Counted from the stretch's first letter, positions 24,569 to 32,580 are shown. The stretch is DNA of 64,000 nt from Leifsonia sp040686855 (GCF_040686855.1 NZ_JBFBOG010000001.1:806001-870000), one strand, 5' to 3'. Notes: generated from the letters alone by a model not told the origin. Translations and numbers: made by a program.

Positions 24569-25399
24569 TTAGGCGCTGAATGCGTTATCGATCTTCAGCT
24601 GCAGACCGGAAACGAATCGCGACTCCTCGGAGGCGAGGAACAGCACCGCGTTGGCCACGTCCGCGGGCTCCACCCAGGGCGTATTCGGTCTCACGTTCAA
24701 GGCGCTGAAGCCCTCGCGCAGCTGCTCCTCCGTCGGGTTGTCGAGATGCGGAAGGAACGTGCCGACGGACGCCTCGCTCAGCGCCATCTTCGTGTTGGCG
24801 ATTGCCGGGGCCACCGCGTTCACCCGGATGCTGTCGGGGGCGAGTTCGACCGCCAGATTGTGCATCAGTCCCGTGACGGCGGCCTTAGTGGTCGCGTATG
24901 CCGACACGTTCGGCAGCGCACGGTCGGCGGCCGCGGAACTGGTGATGACAATCGAACCGCCGGCGCCGCCCGCCCGGATGTGGGGCACAGCGGCCTGGAT
25001 GGTGTTGAAGACGCCCGAGATGTTGATGGACAGGGTCGTGTCCCAATCCTGCTCGCTGACATCCTCGAGGGCGCCGCCCGTGAACACGCCCGCGTTGGCG
25101 CAGACGATGTCGAGGCGCCCGAGCTTTTTGACAGCGCCGGCGAGGATCTCCTTCAGCGCAAGCCTGTCGCGGACGTCCGCCCGGCCCGCGACCGCACTCC
25201 GGCCGAGCTTCTCGACCTGTTCGACGGTTTCGTCCAGATCGTCCGTCGACCCGAGGTCGTAGCTAACCGCCGAGACTGACCGTCCGATGTCCAGGGCGAT
25301 GATGTCCGCGCCCTCCTCCGCCAGACGCAGCGCGAACGCCCGCCCGAGTCCTCGTGCAGCGCCGGTAATGACGGCGACTTTGCCATCGACTCTTCCCAT
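24569..25399 (-). CDS. SDR of the mycofactocin-dependent type (carveol-dehydrogenase-like)
   Basis: The 276-residue protein from ATG 25399 reads MGRVDGKVAVITGAARGLGRAFALRLAEEGADIIALDI, and then has an inserted stretch (YDLGSTDDLDETVEQVEKLGRSAVAGRADVRD) before the CANAGVF motif. Catalytic residues are SSAAAD (Ser) and YATTKAAV (Tyr/Lys). That start and insertion are features of the mycofactocin-associated SDR group, including carveol dehydrogenases with tightly bound NAD. The predicted role is alcohol-to-ketone oxidation upstream of the Baeyer-Villiger step. It is the last gene of the three-gene operon with the monooxygenase. No mycofactocin biosynthesis genes are in the window. Confidence 0.82.
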   Translation of the reverse strand: MGRVDGKVAVITGAARGLGRAFALRLAEEGADIIALDIGRSVSAVSYDLGSTDDLDETVEQVEKLGRSAVAGRADVRDRLALKEILAGAVKKLGRLDIVCANAGVFTGGALEDVSEQDWDTTLSINISGVFNTIQAAVPHIRAGGAGGSIVITSSAAADRALPNVSAYATTKAAVTGLMHNLAVELAPDSIRVNAVAPAIANTKMALSEASVGTFLPHLDNPTEEQLREGFSALNVRPNTPWVEPADVANAVLFLASEESRFVSGLQLKIDNAFSA

Positions 25400-25449
25400 G
25401 GTCCTTCTCCTCAATTTCGTTGTTGGTCTGGTTTGGATGGAACCCAGTT

Positions 25450-26241
25450 TCAGGCCGCCGAAGGGCTCCATGTCGGGTCGTAGGACTGGGCGTTCGCGAG
25501 AGCGCCGCCGTCGATCGAAAGGGTGATCCCGGTCACGTACGACGAGAGGTCGGAGCACAGCCAGATGACGGAGTTCGCGATCTCCTCGGGGGTTCCCATG
25601 CGATGGATGGGCTGCGGTGCGAGAAGGAGCTCCTGCACCTCGGACGGCGCCGAGGCCATCATGGGCGTCCAGACGGACCCGGGCGCGATCGCGTTAATCC
25701 TGATGCCCTGGTTCGCCACCTCACCTGCCGCGGTCTTCGTCAACCCGACAACGGCATGCTTTGCCGCAACGTACGGACTGGCCAGAGGGGTGCCCGTCAG
25801 CCCGGACTCGGAGGCGGTATTCACGATCGTTCCGCCGCCATGCTCGCGCATGTAGAGGATCTCGTGCTTGAGCGACAGCCAGACGCCCTTGACGTCCACT
25901 TCGAACACCCGATCCCAGGCCGCCTCTTCGATGTCGGTAACGCCGCCGATTGCGACGATGCCCGCGTTGTTGTGCGCAAAGTCCAGCCGGCCGAACGTCG
26001 CAACCGTCTGGTCGACGACGTTCTTGATGCTCTCGTTGTGGCTGACATCAGCCGGCACGAAGATCGCCCGACCGCCAGCGCTCTCAATGATCGCGACGGT
26101 TTCCTCCGCCTGCTCCCTGCTCGACTCCAGGTCGGAGACCACGACGCTTCCGCCTTCGGCCGCGAACGCGATCGCCGACGCTCGACCGATCCCGCCAGCG
26201 GCTCCCGTGACAAGACCTGCCTTGCCCTCGAACAAACCCAT
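25450..26241 (-). CDS. Classical SDR oxidoreductase
   Basis: The 263-residue protein from ATG 26241 begins MGLFEGKAGLVTGAAGGIGRASAIAF and has HNNAGIV, serine in NTASESGLTG, the active-site Tyr/Lys in SPYVAAKHAVVG and the C-terminal IDGGALANAQ typical of the FabG/cyclohexanol-dehydrogenase-like SDRs. It sits 17 bp after the monooxygenase stop and 50 bp before the second SDR, so the three genes form one operon. It probably oxidises a secondary alcohol to the ketone used by the monooxygenase or a later hydroxy-acid. Confidence 0.9.
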   Translation of the reverse strand: MGLFEGKAGLVTGAAGGIGRASAIAFAAEGGSVVVSDLESSREQAEETVAIIESAGGRAIFVPADVSHNESIKNVVDQTVATFGRLDFAHNNAGIVAIGGVTDIEEAAWDRVFEVDVKGVWLSLKHEILYMREHGGGTIVNTASESGLTGTPLASPYVAAKHAVVGLTKTAAGEVANQGIRINAIAPGSVWTPMMASAPSEVQELLLAPQPIHRMGTPEEIANSVIWLCSDLSSYVTGITLSIDGGALANAQSYDPTWSPSAA

Positions 26242-26258
26242 GACTCTTCCTTTCTCGT

Positions 26259-27923
26259 TCAGAGGGCGCCGGCGAGCAGGCGCTCGTTCGGGTGCTCGGC
26301 TCCGCCCTCCAGCGTGCCGAGTTCGAAGCCTCGGTAGCCGGCGGCGGCGATGGTCTCTTCGCTGAACGCGCGGTAGGTGATGCCGCCGCCTGCGTAGATG
26401 AGGAACTGATTCGGCTTGCCCTCGATGTTCTGGCCGTTGTACCAGGACTTCACCTGCGTGAAGATCGTCTGGTTGGCGAGCCAGGTGACGTGGTCGGTCC
26501 ACGCGCGCTCGAAGCTCGGGGTCGCGTTGATGTAGTCGTAGCCGTTCGCCTCGAGGAAGTCGATGCAGGCGCCGATCCAGTCCACGTGCTGCTCGATCCC
26601 CGGAGGAAGGTTGTAGAACGCCGAGGGGCTTCCGGGTCCGGTGATCATGAAGAGGTTGGGGAACCCGGAGATCGTGAGCCCCAGGAAGTTCTTCGGTCCG
26701 TTCGCCCAGTGCTCCCGGAGCGGCAGGCCGCCGACGCCGGTGATGTTCATCCCCAGGAGGGCCCCGGTCATGGCGTCGAAGCCGGTCGCGAAGACCAGGA
26801 TGTCGAGTTCCACGACCGTCCCGTCGGCGAGCTTCACGCCCTTCTCGACCAGGCGATCGATGGCATTCTCCTGCAGATCGACGAGGTCGACGTTGTCCCG
26901 GTTGAACGCCTCGAAGTAGTTGGTGTCCACGCACAGACGCTTGGCGCCGAAAGGGTACTTCGGGCGAAGCTTCTCGGCCGTCTCCGGGTCCTTGATCCGC
27001 TCGCGGATCTTCTTCCAGACCCACTCGCTGACGATCTTGTTCGAGTCGTTGTTCAGGACGATGTCGGGGTAGGCGGCGAGCATCATGTAGCCGCCGCGCT
27101 TCCACGCGAAGTCGAGCTGCGCCTCGACCTCCTCGGGGGTTGCCTGGACCGCACCGTGGTCGGGAACCTCGAAGTCGATCCCGAAGAAGGACTCCCGGAC
27201 CCGCTGGCGGATCTCGGGGTAGTTCTTCTTGATCTCGGTAACCTCGTCGTCGTCGATCGGACGGTTCCACGCCGGAACGGCGTACTGGGCGGTGCGCTGG
27301 AAGACGGTCAGTTGCTGGGACTGCTCCGCGAGGATGGGGATCATCTGGATCCCGCTCGAACCCGTACCGATGATCCCAACCCGCTTCCCGGAGAAGTCGA
27401 CGCCGTCCGACGGCCACTCACCCGAGTGGTAGATCTGCCCTTGGAAGACGTCGGTGCCGGGGAAGGGCGGCCGGTTCGTGTTTGAGAGGCCACCGCCGCC
27501 GTTGACGAAGTACTTGGCGGTGATGACCTCGCCGGCGCTGGTCGTGACGTTCCAGCGTGCGTGGGCATCGTCCCAGGCTGCTCGCACGACGGCAGTGTCG
27601 AAGGTGAAGGCTTCGCGGAGGGAGAATCTGTCGGCGACGTGATTCAGGTAGGCGAGGATCTCCGGCTGGTACGCATACCGGTGACTCCACGTCCAATCCT
27701 GCTGAAGCTCGTCATCGAAGGAGTACGAGTAGAACTTGCTCTCGATGTCGACTCGGGCGCCGGGGTAGGAGTTCCAGAACCAGGTTCCGCCCACGCCACT
27801 GCCCCGCTCGAAGCCGCGGACTGTCAGCCCCGACTTGCGCAGGCGGTAGACGGAGTAGAGCCCGGAGATTCCTGCTCCCACGACGACCGCATCAACAACG
27901 CTGTTGGCTTGTGTATCTGTCAT
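26259..27923 (-). CDS. Type I Baeyer-Villiger monooxygenase (flavin-dependent)
   Basis: The 554-residue protein from ATG 27923 has the FAD-binding GAGISG (residues 16-21), the BVMO fingerprint FQGQIYHSGEWP at 160-171 (consensus FxGxxxHxxxW[P/D]) and the NADPH-binding GTGSSG at 187-192. Length and motifs fit cyclohexanone/phenylacetone-type enzymes that convert ketones to esters or lactones with NADPH and O2. It is the first gene of an operon with two SDRs, divergent from the AcoR-like activator across a 129-bp promoter region that contains the perfect palindrome at 27959-27977. The physiological ketone (alicyclic, terpenoid or linear) cannot be read from sequence. Confidence 0.95.
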   Translation of the reverse strand: MTDTQANSVVDAVVVGAGISGLYSVYRLRKSGLTVRGFERGSGVGGTWFWNSYPGARVDIESKFYSYSFDDELQQDWTWSHRYAYQPEILAYLNHVADRFSLREAFTFDTAVVRAAWDDAHARWNVTTSAGEVITAKYFVNGGGGLSNTNRPPFPGTDVFQGQIYHSGEWPSDGVDFSGKRVGIIGTGSSGIQMIPILAEQSQQLTVFQRTAQYAVPAWNRPIDDDEVTEIKKNYPEIRQRVRESFFGIDFEVPDHGAVQATPEEVEAQLDFAWKRGGYMMLAAYPDIVLNNDSNKIVSEWVWKKIRERIKDPETAEKLRPKYPFGAKRLCVDTNYFEAFNRDNVDLVDLQENAIDRLVEKGVKLADGTVVELDILVFATGFDAMTGALLGMNITGVGGLPLREHWANGPKNFLGLTISGFPNLFMITGPGSPSAFYNLPPGIEQHVDWIGACIDFLEANGYDYINATPSFERAWTDHVTWLANQTIFTQVKSWYNGQNIEGKPNQFLIYAGGGITYRAFSEETIAAAGYRGFELGTLEGGAEHPNERLLAGAL

Positions 27924-27958
27924 GGGATGCACGCTAGGTCTGCCGGCCGGGCGGCCCG

Positions 27959-27977
27959 CTGTCCGAGATTCGGACAG
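27959..27977. promoter_or_regulatory. Perfect palindrome CTGTCCGA-GAT-TCGGACAG (operator copy 2)
   Basis: An 8-bp perfect inverted repeat with a 3-bp spacer sits between the divergent monooxygenase (start 27923) and AcoR-like activator (start 28053) genes. Its core TGTCC-N7-GGACA recurs at 23540-23556. It is the best candidate binding site for the activator and may control both divergent units. Confidence 0.65.
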
Positions 27978-28052
27978 GAGACGCATTCCACCGAGAGGCC
28001 CAAGTAGGTAGCATTATAAGACCAACTCCCGAACAATGAAGTGAGGAACGAG

Positions 28053-29222
28053 ATGGTCACCCTTCCGCCCGTCGCTATCTCCACCGAGGCGCAGCTCGCC
28101 GATTCCCTGCTCGCAGCCGCCTTCTTCGCCTCGTCCGGCCCCCACACCGCTGCCCTCTGCGCCCTCAACGACCACGTCTTGATGGCGAACCCTCGAGCGG
28201 CGAAGTGCCTGCTCGCCGCAGACCACGCCGCGCTCTGGCAGAAGATCAGTCACGAGGTCGCGAGCGAGACGCCGTTCGTTACGCAGCTCGATGTCCGAGG
28301 CAAGAACGTCGTGCTGCTGTGCACACCCGTGTTTCGCGAGTCCGGCCTGGCCGGAGTCCTGCTCGACTTCAATCCGGCCGTAGAGGACACCGCATCGCCG
28401 AGCAGCGACCTGCGCGCGGTCATTCCCGGCGAAAGCGTCCCGGCGACGCTCGCCCAGCATCAGCTGGCACGAGAACTGGGCTCCACGGCCGGGACCCTGA
28501 TCTCCGGCGCACCGGGGACTGGCAAGAGCCACGTCGCCAAGCACCTTCTCGCGGCCGGCTTCCCCGGCGTGGAGTTCGCGATCTTCGACGCGGCCCGACA
28601 CTCGATCGCGGCCCTCGAAGACACCCTGCAGGTCGGAAGTGCCGTGATCCTGCTGCACGCGGACGCGCTGTCCGACGACGAGGCAGACCGCGTTGCGCAC
28701 CTGCTCGAGGGACTGCTGTTCGACGCGCCGATCGTGGTCACGTGCTCGGACCGCGGCTACGACAGCGCCATCGCGCGGATGGTGCTCGGCCGCATCCATC
28801 TGCCCTCCCTCGAAGAGCGGATTGAGGACCTCCCCACCGTGGCAGACCGGCTGCTCCAGTCCATTCCGGGCCGGGAGTATCGGCTCGCCCCCTCGACCCG
28901 GAAGCTGCTGTTGTCCTACTCCTGGCCTGGCAACCTCCGCGAGCTCGCCACCACGCTCCGCGCCGCGGCTGTCGCATCGCCGTCAAGGATCATCGCCGCG
29001 CAATCTGTCCAGCTTCCGCGCCGCGCTGCATCGGCCGGGTCGATCGGGTCTCTCCGGCACGACGAACGGCAGACGATTCTGCTTGCGCTGCAGCGGGCAA
29101 AGGGCAACAAGCTGGTCGCAGCCGATCTCCTGGGAATCGCTCGATCGACCCTCTACAAAAAGCTCGATGCCCTCGGAGAAGACCTACCAGCGGAGTACCG
29201 CGGAAGCAGCCGCGCTGCCTGA
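28053..29222 (+). CDS. AcoR-like activator with Fis-type HTH, lacking GAFTGA
   Basis: The 389-residue protein has an N-terminal sensory region (about 1-110, PAS/GAF-like: AALCALNDHVLMANPRAAKCLL), a central AAA+ domain with Walker A SGAPGTGKSHV, the LPSLEERIEDL and WPGNLRELATTLRAA segments, and a C-terminal Fis HTH (LALQRAKGNKLVAADLLGIARSTLYKKL). The overall order matches enhancer-type activators, but the GAFTGA loop that contacts sigma-54 is not present, as is common for actinobacterial AcoR-like proteins that work with other sigma factors. ATG 28053 follows GTGAGGAACGAG; GTG 28041 is an alternative. It is divergent from the monooxygenase operon and upstream of the aldehyde dehydrogenase. Confidence 0.85.
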   Translation: MVTLPPVAISTEAQLADSLLAAAFFASSGPHTAALCALNDHVLMANPRAAKCLLAADHAALWQKISHEVASETPFVTQLDVRGKNVVLLCTPVFRESGLAGVLLDFNPAVEDTASPSSDLRAVIPGESVPATLAQHQLARELGSTAGTLISGAPGTGKSHVAKHLLAAGFPGVEFAIFDAARHSIAALEDTLQVGSAVILLHADALSDDEADRVAHLLEGLLFDAPIVVTCSDRGYDSAIARMVLGRIHLPSLEERIEDLPTVADRLLQSIPGREYRLAPSTRKLLLSYSWPGNLRELATTLRAAAVASPSRIIAAQSVQLPRRAASAGSIGSLRHDERQTILLALQRAKGNKLVAADLLGIARSTLYKKLDALGEDLPAEYRGSSRAA

Positions 29223-29271
29223 TCCGACGCCCTCGTTCCGATCCCCGAGCACGTATAAGAAAGGCACCCCC

Positions 29272-30648
29272 TTGGCAATCGCCACCGTCAACCCTGCCAC
29301 CGGCGCGACCGAACGGACGTTCCAGCCGCACGACCCGGACGAGATCGAGCGACGCATCGCCCGTGCCAACGAAGCGGTGCGGCTCCTTGCATCAACGACC
29401 TTCGCCCAACGCGGCGAGTGGATGCGCGCGGCCGCTGACATTCTGGAGTCCGAAGTTGAGTCGTTGGCGGTGCTGATGACCACTGAGATGGGCAAGCCGA
29501 TCGCTCAGGCTCGCGCCGAGGCCATGAAGTGCGCGAAGGGCATGCGCTTTTATGCGGAGAACGCGGAGGACTTCCTCGCGACCGAACACCTGGCGGATCC
29601 GGCCGTCGTCGGAGCGTCCTCCGCGGCCGCGCGCTACGAGCCGTTGGGGGTCATCCTCGCCGTCATGCCGTGGAACTACCCGCTCTGGCAGGTCATCCGA
29701 TTTGCGGCTCCCGCGCTGATGGCAGGGAATGTAGGGCTCCTCAAGCACGCGTCGAATGTCCCGCAGTGCGCGCTCTACCTCGACAACATCTTCGAGCGCG
29801 GCGGTTTCCCCGCCGGCTCGTTCTCCGTCCTGCTCGTCGGCGCTGCCGCTGTCGAGCCGGTGATTGTCGACCGGAGGATTAAGGCGGTCACTCTCACCGG
29901 CTCCGAGCCGGCTGGCCGGCAAGTCGCGGCGGTCGCGGGAGCGCACATCAAGAAGGCCGTGCTCGAACTCGGTGGGTCCGATCCGTTCATCGTGATGCCG
30001 AGCGCGGACATCCAGAGAGCGGCCGAGGTGGCCGTCAACGCCCGGGTCCAGAACAACGGCCAGTCGTGCATCGCCGCGAAGCGCTTCATCGTCCACGACG
30101 CTGTCTACGACGAGTTCGCGAGCCTGTTGCGCGAGCGGTTCGCCGCGCTCCGCGTGGGCGACCCGCTCGACCCTGGCGTCGACGTCGGACCGATCGCAAC
30201 GGAGGGCGGCCGCCAGGACCTGGTGGACCTCGTCGAGGACGCTCGAGAACGCGGGGCGACGATCCTGACAGGAGGGTACGCACCCGAGGACCCGGGATGG
30301 TTCTACGCGCCGACCTTGGTGGCGGATCTTCCGGACGATGCACGACTTGTCATGGAGGAGGCGTTCGGTCCGGTAGCTTCCCTGTACCGTGTAGACAGCC
30401 CGGCTGAAGCACTCAGAATCGCGAATCAGACAACGTTCGGTCTCAGCTCGTCCCTCTGGTCTGCCGATGAGGAGGAAATCGACGCCTTTCTGGCGTCCCT
30501 GGATGCAGGCGCCGTCTTCGTCAACGGGATGACCGTGTCCTATGCCCAGCTACCCTTCGGCGGGATCAAGGACTCCGGATACGGGCGCGAGCTCGCCGCG
30601 GCCGGCATTCGTGAATTCTGCAATCTGAAGACGATCTGGCGGGCGTGA
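29272..30648 (+). CDS. NAD(P)-dependent aldehyde dehydrogenase (succinate-semialdehyde type)
   Basis: Starting at TTG 29272 after AAGAAAGG gives a 458-residue enzyme, the usual length for this group; a longer frame exists but overlaps the activator gene. It has MPWNYPLWQ (NAD cleft), LTGSEPAG, the general base in LELGGSDPF, the catalytic cysteine in NNGQSCIAAKRF and EEAFGPV. It oxidises a semialdehyde or aldehyde to the acid. Located 49 bp after the AcoR-like gene and probably cotranscribed, it fits the final oxidation step of the monooxygenase pathway. Confidence 0.92.
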   Translation: MAIATVNPATGATERTFQPHDPDEIERRIARANEAVRLLASTTFAQRGEWMRAAADILESEVESLAVLMTTEMGKPIAQARAEAMKCAKGMRFYAENAEDFLATEHLADPAVVGASSAAARYEPLGVILAVMPWNYPLWQVIRFAAPALMAGNVGLLKHASNVPQCALYLDNIFERGGFPAGSFSVLLVGAAAVEPVIVDRRIKAVTLTGSEPAGRQVAAVAGAHIKKAVLELGGSDPFIVMPSADIQRAAEVAVNARVQNNGQSCIAAKRFIVHDAVYDEFASLLRERFAALRVGDPLDPGVDVGPIATEGGRQDLVDLVEDARERGATILTGGYAPEDPGWFYAPTLVADLPDDARLVMEEAFGPVASLYRVDSPAEALRIANQTTFGLSSSLWSADEEEIDAFLASLDAGAVFVNGMTVSYAQLPFGGIKDSGYGRELAAAGIREFCNLKTIWRA

Positions 30649-30655
30649 GATGCGG

Positions 30656-31120
30656 TCACGCCGCGTCCGATGCGCGATAGTCGCGTATCAGGGAGACGGA
30701 CTCCGCAGTGACCTCTCCATCACAAGCGCGGCACACCACCTTCGGGTAGAGCCGCTGACCGCACGAATGCTGATACCGCGCGACGCGAGTGTCGCCCGGC
30801 TCGCGGGCGAATTCATCGCCCCAAGCCCTAAGAAGCTGAAGCATTGCGAACAAGGCGTCACCGGACTCAGTCGGGACGTACTCGAAGCGCTTGACGTGGT
30901 CCGAGTAACGAACCCTCTGAACGAGCCCCGCCTCCTCAAGTTCGCGCAGACGGCGCGAGACGACGTCGCGCGCGGCCCCCGTATTCGCGACGATGTCGTC
31001 GAACTTGGTCACGCCCAGCAAAATCTCGCGCAGAACCACCAACATCGATCGCCCGCCCAAGATGTCCATTGCGGACTGGATGGAGCAGACCCTGGGGTCC
31101 GGAGTACGTGTCTCACGCAT
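30656..31120 (-). CDS. HxlR-family transcriptional regulator
   Basis: The 154-residue protein has an HxlR winged helix: SIQSAMDILGGRSMLVVLREILLGVTKFDDIVANTGAARDVVSRRLRELEEAGLV, the wing and YVPTESGDALFAMLQLLRAWG. The C-terminal extension contains CGQRL and VVCRACDGEV, three cysteines that could bind zinc or sense redox state. It is convergent with the aldehyde dehydrogenase gene (7-bp gap). A palindrome TCTGT-N7-ACAGA lies directly upstream of its start, suggesting autoregulation. Confidence 0.88.
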   Translation of the reverse strand: MRETRTPDPRVCSIQSAMDILGGRSMLVVLREILLGVTKFDDIVANTGAARDVVSRRLRELEEAGLVQRVRYSDHVKRFEYVPTESGDALFAMLQLLRAWGDEFAREPGDTRVARYQHSCGQRLYPKVVCRACDGEVTAESVSLIRDYRASDAA

Positions 31121-31137
31121 TCTGTTAAGAGTACAGA
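31121..31137. promoter_or_regulatory. Candidate autoregulatory operator TCTGT-N7-ACAGA
   Basis: A 5-bp inverted repeat with a 7-bp spacer abuts the HxlR start codon at 31120. It has the same geometry as the palindrome at 12866-12882 next to the other HxlR gene. Its position suggests a repressor site over a leaderless or very short-leader transcript. Confidence 0.4.
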
Positions 31138-31455
31138 CGCAGTGAGCTGACCAGTATGCCTGCCTTCAGACTGCGCGACCGCAATCCGGGGGATCTCGGT
31201 GTCGTCTTCCGCCTCTGGAAAAGCGTCGTTCTGACCGCATTCGACACCAGCGCGTACAGCGGCGGCTAAATCACGGCACGGGCAGACGAACAGGTCGAGG
31301 CCATTAGAGACGCCGCGGCGCTCGTGCTGAAAACGGCTCATCCCAGCGCGGAGTTCATCGAACATCACCATTAGAAGCTCCGCGAGAGAGGAGCCCCGCT
31401 CATCGGGCCGGGCCTTTCTCACGTCGGGCAAGCGGCTGCCGCGGAGGGATCGCGT

Positions 31456-31617
31456 CGAAGCGAACGAACGAACGAACGATGAGACCCGAATGGGAGAGAC
31501 GAAACGAAAGAAGCGGAGGAACAAACAACGACGAATGGAGAGGGAAACCAGACAGGTAACGAAGAGAGAAGGGAAGGAGGGAGCCAAGAGAAAGAAAGAG
31601 AACGGGAAAGAGCGAAT
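31456..31617 (+). repeat. Polypurine tract with GAAC tandem repeats
   Basis: About 160 bp in which the plus strand is mostly A and G, with only about six T residues and moderate C. It begins with four GAAC units (cgaacgaacgaacgaacg) and continues with GA-rich blocks such as GAAGAGAGAAGGGAAGGAGGGAG. Such asymmetry is unlike the rest of the window and can form triplex or unusual DNA structures. Role unknown. Confidence 0.7.
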
Positions 31618-32068
31618 GCACGTAGGCACTTAAGTGGAACGGCCCGCGCCGGCCTGGTTCACAAAGGGTCCAGTGTCAACCTGGTTGCAGCGAATTGCCC
31701 GATGCTTGGAGTTCAATCTTGCGACTCCAGGAACACACCTACGCGTGGGCGAAAGCGTCTGCTTGCGGGCTGCAGTTTGACGCCCAACGGCCGTAACCGA
31801 CTCTCGGTGCGCGACCCCTGCGCCAGATCCTTTGCGGCCGATGTCTCTGTTCGAGGACGCCGCTCGCGGCCCGGCCCTGTTGGGTTTGAGGGCCTTTCCG
31901 TCGCCCGATCGTAGCTCGCTCCCGGTGCTCCATGCCGGGCTTTCGCGGCGTATCCTCCTCCGCTCCGCTCCCCCGGTACTCCACGGTCCCGGCACTCCAC
32001 ACCGTCCACTCGCTCTCGATCATCCGCCGGAAAGGCACTCAAAACGATCGACCTTGGGAGTGAGTGAG

Positions 32069-32341
32069 ATGCGGGTATTCATCATCGACACCAGAGACAT
32101 GGCCTCAGAACTGCACTGCGGACTCATAGGGGTTGAAGGGCCCTCGAACCCGACTGCCGCTGAGAAGCAGGAATGCGTGGAGACCGTCAGCCACTACGTG
32201 GCGGATGGGTGGGCGATCGCCGCCGACCCGCACACCTCCATCGGACGGCTGGCCGCACTCACCGCCGAAACAGCGTGCGTGCCCTTCGTGAATCTGGCCC
32301 GGGTCGCCGCACATCGGCGGTCCCAAAGGGAATCGGGTTAG
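32069..32341 (+). CDS. Small hypothetical protein (MRVFIIDT family of this element)
   Basis: This frame of 90 codons starts at ATG 32069 after GGGAGTGAGTGAG. The product has MRVFIIDTRDMASELHCGL, then a central helical part with CVETVSHYVADGW and IGRLAALTAETACVPFVNLARVAA near the end. I do not recognise the family. A frameshifted paralogue on the opposite strand lies just inside attL (6630-6810), and the upstream regions are also similar, so this is a real, duplicated gene. Its location before the relaxase suggests a link with element maintenance, transfer or immunity, but this is speculation. Confidence 0.65.
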   Translation: MRVFIIDTRDMASELHCGLIGVEGPSNPTAAEKQECVETVSHYVADGWAIAADPHTSIGRLAALTAETACVPFVNLARVAAHRRSQRESG

Positions 32342-32392
32342 CCCTCGGTATCACCCGGCTGGGGCCTCAGCTTGGGCCGGAGCGACTGATTT

Positions 32393-32413
32393 CGGTTTTG
32401 CGCGTCAAAACCG
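32393..32413. repeat. 8-bp perfect inverted repeat (oriT candidate 1)
   Basis: CGGTTTTG and CAAAACCG flank CGCGT. There is no U tract following, so it is less likely a terminator for the small gene ending at 32341. It lies 270 bp upstream of the relaxase start. Confidence 0.5.
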
Positions 32414-32535
32414 GCTTGGAAACACAACGTGTAGGTATGAGGGCATTCGACTCGGACGCAGCCCCGCAGGGAAACTCGCCTGCCAGGTCGCTGGCGTGCC
32501 GGATGCGGCCGGTCGTCGCCGTTCGGGGAGGGAGC

Positions 32536-32580
32536 GGTTTCGGTGAAAAGCAGCAGCGCGCGCCAAATGCGCGCGAAACC
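32536..32580. repeat. Nested inverted repeats (oriT candidate 2)
   Basis: The outer pair is GGTTTCG/CGAAACC and the inner pair CGCGCGC/GCGCGCG with a CAAAT loop. Nested repeats close to a MobF relaxase are typical of relaxase and accessory-protein binding sites. Confidence 0.45.

Larger units (their letters stand above)
31121..32068. other. 948-bp region without a credible gene, with a polypurine tract
   Basis: I see no convincing coding sequence here. The centre (31456-31617) is strikingly purine-rich with tetranucleotide GAAC repeats, and the right part (31930-32068) is similar to the upstream region of the decayed gene at the left end of the element and probably carries the promoter of the small gene at 32069. 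It separates the catabolic block from the mobility genes and may be a junction between two older elements. Confidence 0.5.

Noticed and set aside
31430..31620. Possible CRISPR or other spaced repeat array
   Set aside because: The GAAC units are immediate tandem repeats without spacers, and no cas genes are present.
31630..31995. A 121-codon minus-strand frame in the gene-poor region
   Set aside because: Arg/Gly/Ser-rich, with overlapping alternatives in other frames and no ribosome site or family match; part of the region resembles the upstream DNA of the duplicated small gene.
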